Shown here: in pieces, positions 1-8,387 of the stretch
Position numbering within the stretch: the first letter of the stretch is position 1
Layout: each line of letters opens with the position of its first letter
Assembly: GCA_002373675.1 (NCBI GenBank)
Contig: DFLF01000017.1
Coordinates: forward strand, 268,969 to 332,968
Length of the DNA stretch: 64,000 nt
DNA from: Pseudobutyrivibrio sp. UBA3626
GTDB lineage: Bacteria > Bacillota > Clostridia > Lachnospirales > Lachnospiraceae
Direction: 5' to 3'
Translations under genes and position numbers: made by a program
Notes under the pieces: generated by a model
Told to the model about the DNA's origin: nothing
The model's database searches: none
What the model saw: only the letters and a program-made list of their open reading frames with translations

Positions 1-1
1 A

Positions 2-688
2 TTAAATGCTATATTTACAGAAATATACGGTGAAAGCCCTTATGCATCTCCTACAGATATGGGTGTTAACATGGCTGGAAACTGTATTATCGATGATGAA
101 GCCTGCTGTAAAGCGTCTAAGCAAGAGATAATAAGAAGATATTATGAAGCAATAACCGGCGTGGCAGAAGGAAAGCGGGAGAAATCAGAAGTTAATAAAA
201 TAGAACTGCTAATGAGTCAATTAAATCTACATGTTAGAGACAGAGCTGTTGTTACACCTGCACTTGAAAGAGAAGAAAAGACGGGTAAACCAGCTACTGC
301 AATAGAACTTCCAGACGGTAAGATTGTCACAGGAAAAACAGGCGACTTATTAGGCCCTTGCTCTGCTGCGCTTGTAAATGTGTTAAAGGAACTAGCAGGT
401 ATTGACCATGATATTAAAATTCTGTCACCTGAGTCAATCGCTCCTATACAGAAGCTAAAAACCAATTATTTGGGTAGCAAAAATCCCCGCCTGCACACAG
501 ACGAGGTATTAATTGCACTGTCAGCTACGGCAGCAACAAATGAAGATGCTGCAAAAGCTTTATCTAAGCTTCACGACTTAAAAGGTTCTCAAGTTCATTC
601 TACTGTTCTTCTTTCATCAGTAGATAAGCAGGTGTTCAAGAAGCTGGAATGTAACGTTACATACGAGCCTAAGAACTGGACTATCTAG
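2..688 (+). CDS. DUF1846 (UPF0371) family protein, C-terminal part; start lies before the window
   Basis: The reading frame is open from the first bases of the window, so this is the 3' part of a longer gene. The family is usually about 500 residues and roughly the last 228 are present. The YGESPY..SPTDMGVNMAG segment near the left edge and the later IELPDG..VTGK and SKNPRLHTDEVLIALS-like segments fit the DUF1846/UPF0371 family, a conserved protein of unresolved role in Firmicutes. The gene is convergent with the next one, and their stop codons overlap by 4 bp. Function is not assigned. The family call is fairly sure from motif resemblance. Confidence 0.8.
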   Translation, partial: LNAIFTEIYGESPYASPTDMGVNMAGNCIIDDEACCKASKQEIIRRYYEAITGVAEGKREKSEVNKIELLMSQLNLHVRDRAVVTPALEREEKTGKPATAIELPDGKIVTGKTGDLLGPCSAALVNVLKELAGIDHDIKILSPESIAPIQKLKTNYLGSKNPRLHTDEVLIALSATAATNEDAAKALSKLHDLKGSQVHSTVLLSSVDKQVFKKLECNVTYEPKNWTI

Positions 689-1185
689 AACCTGTCAAAG
701 AAGCCCTGACTATCACTTATATCATAGTTAACTCCGTTAAATGTAAATACAGTAGGCGATTGGAATGTTATAAGTGCATCACTTCCTGTATTTCTATTAA
801 TAGTAAAAGTATATTGTGCTGGTGTTACTTCTGCAGAAGAAACATCAGCTATTTTTATATTCTTTAATCCATTCCAGATAGCATTTATCTCGTTTGGATC
901 TGTATAGATTATTGTATTGCCATCTTTAATTACAGAAATACGTGTAATTGGATTAGATGGGAGATTCGCATCTAATGCATACAAATCTTGATTATTACAG
1001 AATTGCAAAAAGTCGTTATTAGGCACAACACCAATTACCTTTTCCTTTTTTTCTTCTTCTTTTGGTTCACCCGGCTCACCATATTTTATCGTCATTACAA
1101 GGCCAAAAATAAGCCCTCCTATAAGAAGTACAAATGCAATAATAAGGATTATCCAAAAAGCTTTTTTCTCTACTACATTTCCCAT
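685..1185 (-). CDS. Small membrane-anchored protein of unknown function
   Basis: The 166-residue protein has a short cytoplasmic N-terminus, one hydrophobic segment at about residues 9-32, a charged linker rich in Glu, Lys and Pro (about 36-50), and a C-terminal domain of about 115 residues that should lie outside the membrane. There is no lipobox cysteine and no sorting signal. A clear ribosome site (GAAGGGAG) precedes the ATG. I do not recognise the domain. The layout of one membrane anchor, a flexible linker and a small folded domain suits a sensor or accessory envelope protein, but nothing in the neighbourhood fixes a role. Confidence 0.7.
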   Translation of the reverse strand: MGNVVEKKAFWIILIIAFVLLIGGLIFGLVMTIKYGEPGEPKEEEKKEKVIGVVPNNDFLQFCNNQDLYALDANLPSNPITRISVIKDGNTIIYTDPNEINAIWNGLKNIKIADVSSAEVTPAQYTFTINRNTGSDALITFQSPTVFTFNGVNYDISDSQGFFDRF

Positions 1186-1307
1186 AAAAATCTCCCTTCA
1201 ATGTACATTTTTATTTTATACTTTTTTTTATTTTTTGCAAGACATCTAGTTATAGTTCCCATATTGTCTGATTCTCTTCTATATGTTATAATTTTGCTGT
1301 TTCGTGA

Positions 1308-1730
1308 AAAAAAATTATTAATCGTACAGATGAGTTCGGAGAAATTACTCATAATATGAACGCTCTTGTATCTAAGCTTAAATCTGTAGTCGGCAACATA
1401 CAAAAAGCATCAAGCATAGTAGATGACCATGCTTCCAAGCTTGCAGATACAGCGAAACAAATTTCCGGAACTGCAGAAGTCTCAGCCATTGGCGATGAGG
1501 TTATCACAGTTCTTAGCGAGACAGTAGATATTATTCAAGGTCTCATAGATAACGTCTCAGGAACAGTTGATGGTGTAAATACTATATCTGATCTTACAGA
1601 CGAATGTAACTCGAACAAGGAGCAAATAGTTGATGCAATGCATTCGCTTTCGGAAATATCTGAAAGAAATGCAGCCTCAACTCAAGAGACATCTTCTTCT
1701 ATGCAAGAGTTAAATATAAATCTAAATTAA
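1308..1730 (+). pseudogene. Remnant of a methyl-accepting chemotaxis protein
   Basis: The frame is open from a TGA at 1305. It starts with a DEFGEITHNMNALV-like end of a HAMP domain and continues into coiled-coil MCP signalling sequence (KLADTAKQISGTAE, then NAASTQETSSSMQEL). The sensor domain, membrane segments and most of HAMP are missing. The helical region is also shortened: GTAE runs directly into VSAIGDEV, where MCPs normally have about 30 more residues. The conserved hairpin tip and everything after it are absent too. An ATG at 1356 could start a 124-aa peptide, but no good ribosome site precedes it. I read this as a decayed gene. Confidence 0.75.
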
Positions 1731-1731
1731 A

Positions 1732-1767
1732 AAGCCGATGATTCCCTGGTTTAGGAATCATCGGCTT
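1732..1767. terminator. Bidirectional rho-independent terminator between the MCP remnant and carB
   Basis: This is a 14-bp perfect stem (arms 1732-1745 and 1754-1767) with an 8-nt loop. On the minus strand the stem runs into a T-rich tract, placing it 14 nt after the carB stop, so it mainly ends carB transcription. It is less T-rich on the plus side. Confidence 0.85.
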
Positions 1768-1780
1768 CTCTTTACTTCTT

Positions 1781-4700
1781 CTACTTTATCTCACTATGAA
1801 ATTCCTGAAGCGACTTAACTGATTCTTCTGTATTCGTCTTAATATAGTGAATACCCTGTGCAGTAGCTCTTGCTGCCGCCATTGTTGTCATATAAGGTAC
1901 CTGTGCCTTGATTGCAGCCTTTCTTAAATAGCTGTCATCATTAACACATTCTTTGCCTACAGGAGTATTAACAATCAAGTCAATATCGCCGTTAGTTATC
2001 ATATCCTTGATATTAGGACGACCTTCGTATAATTTCTTAACCTTGGTTGCAGGAATTCCTGCTTCTACGATTAAGTCGTATGTACGTCCTGTTCCAAGAA
2101 TCTTGAAGCCATCTTCATGGAACTGCTTAGCAATCTCAACAAGCTCTGGTTTATCCTTATCATTTACAGAAATAAGAACTGTTCCCTCAAGTGGAAGCTT
2201 AGACTGAATTGCCTCCTGAGCCTTGTAGAAAGCTTCACCATAAGATGGGCTGATTCCAAGAACTTCACCAGTTGAACGCATCTCAGGTCCAAGTACCGGG
2301 TCAACCTCGGGGAACATATTGAATGGAAATGCTGCTTCCTTAACTCCGTAGTTAGGAATCTTCCTCTCCTTCATATCAACTATAGGAGAAGGATTACCTG
2401 TAAGCTCTGATGTAATGATATCAGTTGCAAGCGGCACCATTCTAATATTACATACCTTAGATACAAGTGGCACTGTACGAGAAGCTCTTGGGTTAGCCTC
2501 TAATACATATACCTTGTCATTCTCGATAGCATATTGCATATTCATGAGACCTCTAACATTCATCTCAACTGCAATTCTTCTTGTGTATTCCTTAATTGTC
2601 TTAACATTTTCATCAGATATATGAGCCGATGGAATAATACATGCTGAGTCTCCTGAGTGAACACCTGCAAGCTCGATATGCTCCATAACAGCAGGAACAT
2701 AAGCGTTAGTTCCATCAGAGATAGCATCAGCCTCACACTCCATAGCGTGATTCAAGAATCTATCAATAAGAATTGGGCGATCAGGTGTAACACCAACGGC
2801 CGCATTCATGTATTCTACAAGGGTCTCTTCGTCATATACGACTTCCATGCCACGTCCACCAAGAACGTATGAAGGTCTAACCATTACAGGATAGCCAATT
2901 CTGTTGGCAATCTCTATTGCTTCATCCACATCAACAGCCATTCCCGATTCTGGCATTGGAATATCAAGCTTATCCATCATAGCTCTAAACTGGTCTCTGT
3001 CTTCTGCAAGATCAATAACTGCAGGAGATGTACCAAGAATCTTAACACCGTTTTCTTCAAGCTGAGCAGCTAAGTTAAGTGGTGTCTGACCGCCAAACTG
3101 TGCAATAACACCAAGTGGTTTCTCTTTATTGTAAATGCTAAGAACATCCTCTAATGTAAGTGGCTCAAAGTATAATTTGTCAGAAGTATCATAATCTGTT
3201 GATACCGTCTCAGGATTACAGTTGACAATAATTGTCTCAAAGCCAAGCTTCTTAAGAGCTTTTGCCGCATGTACACAACAATAATCGAACTCAATACCCT
3301 GTCCGATTCTGTTAGGACCGCCACCTAGAATCATTATCTTCTTGTTATCTGATACTACATCCTTGTCCTTGGCATTATATGTAGAATAATAATAAGCTGC
3401 ATCCTTTGTTCCGCTAACATGAACACCTTCCCAGGCTTCTTCTACACCAAGTTCAATTCTCTTATTTCTCACCTTGGCTTCATCAACATCTAGAATCTGG
3501 CTTAAGTATTTGTCAGAGAAACCGTCTTTCTTAGCCTTGATAAGTAACTCGTCACTTGGAAGAGAACCTTTAGACTTAGCTAATTCTTCCTCTTCTTCTA
3601 CCAGCTCTTTCATCTGCTCTATGAAATATGTCTTAACCTTGGTAATATCATATATCTCTTCAACAGATGCACCCTTTCTAAGTGCTTCATACATAATGAA
3701 ATGTCTCTCTGATGATGGAGTAATTAACATCTGAAGAAGCTCTTCCTTAGACTTGGTATCAAAGTCCTTAGCATGGCCAAGTCCGTATCTTCCAATCTCA
3801 AGAGAACGAATAGCCTTCTGGAAAGCTTCCTTGTATGTCTTACCAATAGACATAACTTCACCAACAGCTTTCATCTGTGTTCCAAGCTTGTCTTCTACAC
3901 CTTTGAACTTCTCGAATGCCCAACGTGCAAACTTGATAACAACATAGTCTCCATCAGGAACGTATTTATCAAGTGTACCGTACTTGCCACATTCAATATC
4001 CTTAAGAGTAAGCCCACATGCAAGCATAGCAGATACAAGAGCAATTGGAAATCCTGTTGCTTTTGACGCAAGGGCAGATGAACGGCTCGTTCTTGGATTA
4101 ATCTCTATAACAACTATTCTGTCTGATACAGAATCGTGGGCGAACTGTACATTTGTTCCACCAATAACCTGAACCTTATCTACAATCTTATATGCCTGTT
4201 CTTGCAGTCTCTTCTGTACTTCCTCAGATATGGTAAGCATAGGAGCACTACAGAAGGAATCTCCTGTATGAACTCCCAGAGGATCGATATTCTCAATAAA
4301 GCATACAGTAATCATATTGCCCTCTGAGTCACGAACAACTTCAAGTTCCAATTCTTCCCATCCAAGGATAGACTCTTCTACAAGAACCTGACCTACAAGT
4401 GATGCCTGAAGTCCCCTTTTACATACAACCTGTAATTCCTCCTTGTTGTATACAAGACCGCCACCGGCTCCACCCATTGTATAAGCAGGTCTAAGAACAA
4501 CAGGATAGCCTAACTTGTCTGCGATTGCTAATGCTTCGTCAACAGAATATGCAACCTCAGATCTCGCCATCTCTATACCAAGAGAATTCATTGTCTCCTT
4601 GAATTCAATTCTATCTTCGCCTCTCTCAATTGCATCAACCTGAACACCTATAACCTTTACGTTATACTTGTCAAGCACACCTGCTTTATTTAACTCTGAA

Positions 4701-4996
4701 CATAAATTAAGTCCTGATTGTCCTCCCAAATTAGGAAGCAGGGCATCCGGACGTTCTTTAGCAATAATCTGCTCTAATCTATGTACATTTAAAGGCTCAA
4801 TATATGTAACATCAGCAGTCTCTGGGTCTGTCATAATTGTTGCAGGGTTAGAATTAACTAGTACAATCTCATATCCAAGCTTCTTAAGAGCTTTACAAGC
4901 TTGAGTACCAGAATAATCAAATTCGCAAGCCTGACCAATTATAATAGGACCAGAACCAATTATAAGAACTTTATTAATATCTTCGCGTTTTGGCAT
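1781..4996 (-). CDS. carB: Carbamoyl-phosphate synthase large subunit
   Basis: CarB makes carbamoyl phosphate from bicarbonate, ATP and ammonia passed from the small subunit CarA, feeding pyrimidine and arginine synthesis. The 1071 residues match the usual length. There are two homologous ATP-grasp halves, each opening with an ATP-binding GGGPNRIGQG or IGSGPIIIGQ segment and carrying the RPAYTMGGAGGG / RPSYVLGGRGM loops. An oligomerisation region lies between them, and a C-terminal MGS-like allosteric domain covers about 930-1071. The start has an AAGGAGATATATT ribosome site. No carA is adjacent; the next gene upstream is a metal permease, so carA must lie elsewhere. Confidence 0.97.
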   Translation of the reverse strand: MPKREDINKVLIIGSGPIIIGQACEFDYSGTQACKALKKLGYEIVLVNSNPATIMTDPETADVTYIEPLNVHRLEQIIAKERPDALLPNLGGQSGLNLCSELNKAGVLDKYNVKVIGVQVDAIERGEDRIEFKETMNSLGIEMARSEVAYSVDEALAIADKLGYPVVLRPAYTMGGAGGGLVYNKEELQVVCKRGLQASLVGQVLVEESILGWEELELEVVRDSEGNMITVCFIENIDPLGVHTGDSFCSAPMLTISEEVQKRLQEQAYKIVDKVQVIGGTNVQFAHDSVSDRIVVIEINPRTSRSSALASKATGFPIALVSAMLACGLTLKDIECGKYGTLDKYVPDGDYVVIKFARWAFEKFKGVEDKLGTQMKAVGEVMSIGKTYKEAFQKAIRSLEIGRYGLGHAKDFDTKSKEELLQMLITPSSERHFIMYEALRKGASVEEIYDITKVKTYFIEQMKELVEEEEELAKSKGSLPSDELLIKAKKDGFSDKYLSQILDVDEAKVRNKRIELGVEEAWEGVHVSGTKDAAYYYSTYNAKDKDVVSDNKKIMILGGGPNRIGQGIEFDYCCVHAAKALKKLGFETIIVNCNPETVSTDYDTSDKLYFEPLTLEDVLSIYNKEKPLGVIAQFGGQTPLNLAAQLEENGVKILGTSPAVIDLAEDRDQFRAMMDKLDIPMPESGMAVDVDEAIEIANRIGYPVMVRPSYVLGGRGMEVVYDEETLVEYMNAAVGVTPDRPILIDRFLNHAMECEADAISDGTNAYVPAVMEHIELAGVHSGDSACIIPSAHISDENVKTIKEYTRRIAVEMNVRGLMNMQYAIENDKVYVLEANPRASRTVPLVSKVCNIRMVPLATDIITSELTGNPSPIVDMKERKIPNYGVKEAAFPFNMFPEVDPVLGPEMRSTGEVLGISPSYGEAFYKAQEAIQSKLPLEGTVLISVNDKDKPELVEIAKQFHEDGFKILGTGRTYDLIVEAGIPATKVKKLYEGRPNIKDMITNGDIDLIVNTPVGKECVNDDSYLRKAAIKAQVPYMTTMAAARATAQGIHYIKTNTEESVKSLQEFHSEIK

Positions 4997-5034
4997 AATA
5001 TATCTCCTTCTTCTTTTTTTACTCTATCATATCT

Positions 5035-5063
5035 ATTATAGAGATGTTGCACTTTAGATACAA
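5035..5063 (-). promoter_or_regulatory. Probable sigma-A promoter for carB
   Basis: On the minus strand a TTGTAT -35 box and a perfect TATAAT -10 box are separated by 17 nt, about 40 nt before the carB ATG. This supports carB being transcribed independently of the metal-transport genes. Confidence 0.65.
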
Positions 5064-5130
5064 GTATTTTTTGAAGTGCTTTTATATGGAATGAAAATCT
5101 CTATCCCAAAAGATAACGAACAGTAGGTGA

Positions 5131-5940
5131 CTAACTCCGTCCTCCATAAATATATGTGGCAAAATAGATAATTGCGGCAACAATTACAATTACAGGTCCT
5201 GTTGCAATATTAATAAAGTAGGATACAAATAGTCCCAGCAGTCCTGAGAACAACGAAAAGACAACAGAATAACCCACATATTCTCTCATGTTCTCTGAAA
5301 TGTTACGACTGCTTGCTGCTGGCAATATAAGAAGCGCATTGACAAGAAGAAGTCCCACCCATCTAATAGATAGCATTACGGTAATGGCAATGATTACCGC
5401 GAATATATCTTCTATAAGCTGCACTTTGATATTGTGGCTTCTTGCTACCGTTGCATTGATGCTTATGGCATTCAGCCAATTAATTGCAAAACATATAAAT
5501 ACAATCGTGGCGATGAATATTATCAGAAGATATAATATCTCCTTCTTAGAAATGCTGAGAATATCACCCACAAGAAGAGACGAATATTCACTGAAATTAC
5601 CGCCAAATGAGAGTACACACAGTCCAAGTGCTGTTGCAACGCTTGCAAATACAGATATAATTGTATCTACATTATCGGGATTACGCTTTTTGATATGATT
5701 AAGAATTAATGCAAATATAACAGCAAATCCTATCATAGATATCTCAGTACTTGTGATACCTAATATGACACCAACTGCAACTCCAGTAAACGCACTGTGA
5801 CCGAGAGCGTCAGAAAAGAACGCCATTTTCTTCATAACAATCATTGTTCCAAGGAGTGCAAAAAGCGGTCCGATTAAAAGAACAGCCAAAAGTGCATTAA
5901 TCATAAAATCATAGGAGAATAAAGATAAAAATTCGTTCAT
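5131..5940 (-). CDS. Metal ABC transporter permease (ZnuB/MntB, ABC-3 family)
   Basis: This integral membrane subunit of a zinc- or manganese-type ABC importer has about 8 hydrophobic segments and the ABC-3 family sequence FFSDALGHSAFTGVAVG near residues 42-58, the coupling region facing the ATPase. The start is placed at the ATG at 5940, which has an AAGGAGGT site and begins 1 nt after the ATPase stop. A longer upstream reading starts inside the ATPase gene and is unlikely. It is the last gene of the order binding protein, ATPase, permease. The metal cannot be told from the permease alone. Confidence 0.9.
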   Translation of the reverse strand: MNEFLSLFSYDFMINALLAVLLIGPLFALLGTMIVMKKMAFFSDALGHSAFTGVAVGVILGITSTEISMIGFAVIFALILNHIKKRNPDNVDTIISVFASVATALGLCVLSFGGNFSEYSSLLVGDILSISKKEILYLLIIFIATIVFICFAINWLNAISINATVARSHNIKVQLIEDIFAVIIAITVMLSIRWVGLLLVNALLILPAASSRNISENMREYVGYSVVFSLFSGLLGLFVSYFINIATGPVIVIVAAIIYFATYIYGGRS

Positions 5941-5941
5941 T

Positions 5942-6805
5942 TTAAGCTTTACCTCCTTTATATGACGCATCAAATGGTTCTTCTTTTGTATCTGATGTCC
6001 TCTTATGCAAATCCATGTCTGTCATATGACTGTCAGCACCTTTAGAAGAGTCATCTAAGGTAAATACACCAAATATATCATCAAATGCTTTTGTCGCATA
6101 TACATCCCTCGGACTTCCATAAGCAACTACGGTATTATCAAGAAGCATAACGTTGTCCGCATATTTGTACACGTATTCCAGGTCATGACTTACTATAAGA
6201 ATTGCCATATCGTAATTCTCTTTCAAGTATTTCATCTTGTCATAGAAAACCTTCATACCACTGCTGTCAATTCCCGATACCGGTTCATCTAATATTAGAA
6301 GCTTTGGCTTATCCATTACTGCCATAGATATAAGAACTCTCTGAAGCTGACCGCCGGACAAAGTCCCTATGGGTCTATCAATTAAATCTTCCGCTTCAAA
6401 TTCTTCCAAAGCATCCTTGACCTTAGCATATATTTTCTTACTTTTAATTAGAACAGGCACTTTAAAGCAAAAGCTTGCAAACAAATCATACACAGACATA
6501 GGTGTAGACTTGTCGATATTAAGATTCTGAGGAACATAACCAATCCTTAGATTCTTCTTATCGCCACCTTCAATATTCCTATATTCGATATCGCCTGTGT
6601 GCTTAACTTCTCCAAGAAGTGCTTTGACAAATGTTGATTTACCTGCTCCGTTCTTACCTATAATCTCCGTTATAGTTCCACAGTGAATATGAAGATTAAT
6701 ATCCTGCAGTACGGTTTCTGAACCAAAATGTACTCCAAGATTCTTAACCTTAATACAGCAAAGACCACAAGCAATTGTTCTGTTAATTCTCTTAACTACT
6801 TCCAT
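5942..6805 (-). CDS. Metal ABC transporter ATP-binding protein (ZnuC/MntA-like)
   Basis: This is the ATPase of the metal importer. Walker A is GKNGAGKST (about residues 49-57), the Q-loop is YVPQN, the signature is LSGGQ, and Walker B LLILDEP is followed by a switch His in IVSHD. The N-terminus carries a short cysteine-containing extension (CGLCC) not typical of the family. The last 50 residues are polar and rich in Asp and Lys. The gene overlaps the binding-protein gene by 10 bp and has GGGAGG before its ATG, so the three genes are translationally linked. Confidence 0.92.
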   Translation of the reverse strand: MEVVKRINRTIACGLCCIKVKNLGVHFGSETVLQDINLHIHCGTITEIIGKNGAGKSTFVKALLGEVKHTGDIEYRNIEGGDKKNLRIGYVPQNLNIDKSTPMSVYDLFASFCFKVPVLIKSKKIYAKVKDALEEFEAEDLIDRPIGTLSGGQLQRVLISMAVMDKPKLLILDEPVSGIDSSGMKVFYDKMKYLKENYDMAILIVSHDLEYVYKYADNVMLLDNTVVAYGSPRDVYATKAFDDIFGVFTLDDSSKGADSHMTDMDLHKRTSDTKEEPFDASYKGGKA

Positions 6806-7692
6806 GATGCAGCCTCCCTAAGCAGTTCTATATTAGACCTCATAGCATTAATATAAGAGTCCTTGTCATAATTACCTCTTATTATAGTATCAAGATATAC
6901 AACCTTAACACCTGTATCATTCTTAACAATCTCTGCCATCTTCTCGCCATACTGTTTCTCTGATATGATGAGAGGAATATTACGCTGTTTTATCACATCA
7001 ACAGTCTCAGCTACTTCCTTTGCACTGATGTTTTTCTCTTCATCCAGATCTAAGACAGTCTCAACCTCCATACTTAAATCTCTTGCGAGATACTCATACG
7101 CTTCAGAGAACAATACAACTTTGCTCCCCCGATAGGTATCAGGTATCATACCCTTAAGTTCTTCAAGCTTACTGTTATATACAGCAGCATTATCCCGATA
7201 TATGTCAGCATTAGCATTATCTATAGCACTAAGTCCATTCGCTATATTATTAACCTGCTTCATATAATCGGCAATGCTCATCCACATATGTGCATTATCC
7301 TCTACCTTATCAATGCCTTGCGATGCATCCACAATCTTAAGATTAGGATAATCCGATATAACACCATCTAAGAATTCTTCCATGCCACCGCCGTTGATAA
7401 TAAATACATCAGCTTCTGACAGAAGTTTCATATCTTCAGTTGTAAGCTGGTAATCATGTAGACATCCGGTCTGTGGCTCAGACAAATTACTTAGATTAAT
7501 ATCTGCACGTTCCGTTATATTAAGCGCAGCAATATACATAGGATAGAACGAAGTGACAACAGTGAGTGTGCCGTGATCTGCCGCATCATTCTTTTTAGAC
7601 ATAGATACTCCTATGGAAATAATAATAATTCCTATTACAGATAGGAGTATAAGCAATGTTATCAAAAAAATATTCTTCTTAGTCTTATTCAT
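6796..7692 (-). CDS. Metal ABC transporter substrate-binding protein (ZnuA/TroA family), membrane-anchored variant
   Basis: This is the extracellular metal-binding partner of the downstream ATPase and permease. A hydrophobic segment at about residues 9-30 is followed by the TroA-family VVTSFYPMY..A start. Likely metal ligands are His in GCLHDYQLT (about residue 80) and His in NAHMWMS (about 136). The usual lipobox cysteine is absent, so the protein seems held by an uncleaved N-terminal helix. The position that normally gives the third His (HEAFGYLA-type) reads SEAYEYLA here. The His-rich loop of zinc-specific ZnuA is missing, which leans slightly towards Mn or an altered site. Confidence 0.85.
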   Translation of the reverse strand: MNKTKKNIFLITLLILLSVIGIIIISIGVSMSKKNDAADHGTLTVVTSFYPMYIAALNITERADINLSNLSEPQTGCLHDYQLTTEDMKLLSEADVFIINGGGMEEFLDGVISDYPNLKIVDASQGIDKVEDNAHMWMSIADYMKQVNNIANGLSAIDNANADIYRDNAAVYNSKLEELKGMIPDTYRGSKVVLFSEAYEYLARDLSMEVETVLDLDEEKNISAKEVAETVDVIKQRNIPLIISEKQYGEKMAEIVKNDTGVKVVYLDTIIRGNYDKDSYINAMRSNIELLREAASWK

Positions 7693-7706
7693 AATTAAAC
7701 TCCATT

Positions 7707-7780
7707 GGTTGACAGGGGGACGGTCCTTTTGTCAACTTTCTTCCGAAAAGGTTGACAAAAGGACCGTCCCCCTGTCAACC
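7707..7780. repeat. Perfect 30-bp inverted repeat (REP/BIME-like element)
   Basis: Two perfectly complementary 30-nt arms (7707-7736 and 7751-7780) flank a 14-nt loop. Each arm itself has TTGACA...TGTCAA ends around a GGGGGACGGTCC core. A further partial copy (CCCCCTGTCACC) follows directly. The GGGGACGGT(C/T)C core resembles scattered REP-type palindromes I know from clostridial and other genomes. It lies between engB and the metal importer and ends only a few nt before the importer's ribosome site. Confidence 0.75.
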
Positions 7781-7793
7781 CCCCTGTCACCTC

Positions 7794-8387
7794 TCAGCCT
7801 TCATTTTCCAGAATCTGGTCGCAGAAGTCTAACACTGTATCGACACCCTGCTTAGATGTAGATGAGAAAGGAACTATAATTGTATCCTTACCAGCACTTA
7901 GCCCCTCTCTTATCTGCTTAATATGCTTATCAACCTGGCTTCTCTTAAGCTTATCTGCTTTAGTTGCTATAATTACAGGCTCAAATCCCATATATTCAAT
8001 CCATTCGAACATCTGCTTATCATTTGCAGAGGGATTATGCCTAATATCAATCAACAAGAAAACCACGCGTAGCATCTTAGAAGAATTAAGGTAGTTTTCA
8101 ATCATTTCTCCCCAACGTTTCTTTTCTGCCTCAGATACTTTCGCAAATCCATATCCCGGCAAATCCACAAAATATATCTCTTTATTAACGTTATAAAAAT
8201 TAATTGTTTGTGTCTTTCCAGGCTGAGAAGATGTTCTCGCCAGGGATTTACGATTCACAAGACAATTAATAAGCGAGCTTTTCCCCACATTAGATTTCCC
8301 TGCAAAAGCGAGCTCTGGCAGGGAATTCTCAGGAAGCTTGCTAGTTGGTCCACAGACTAACTCAAGCTCTACATTTTTTATTTTCAT
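7794..8387 (-). CDS. engB: Ribosome-biogenesis GTP-binding protein EngB/YsxC
   Basis: This essential small GTPase assists assembly of the large ribosomal subunit. Its 197 residues match the family. G1 is AGKSNVGKSS (about 29-38), G2 includes the TQTINFY region, G3 is DLPGYG, and G4 is ATKADK. The ATG overlaps the last base-pair of the clpX stop (TAATG), so engB is translationally coupled to clpX as the last gene of tig-clpP-clpX-engB. Confidence 0.95.
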   Translation of the reverse strand: MKIKNVELELVCGPTSKLPENSLPELAFAGKSNVGKSSLINCLVNRKSLARTSSQPGKTQTINFYNVNKEIYFVDLPGYGFAKVSEAEKKRWGEMIENYLNSSKMLRVVFLLIDIRHNPSANDKQMFEWIEYMGFEPVIIATKADKLKRSQVDKHIKQIREGLSAGKDTIIVPFSSTSKQGVDTVLDFCDQILENEG

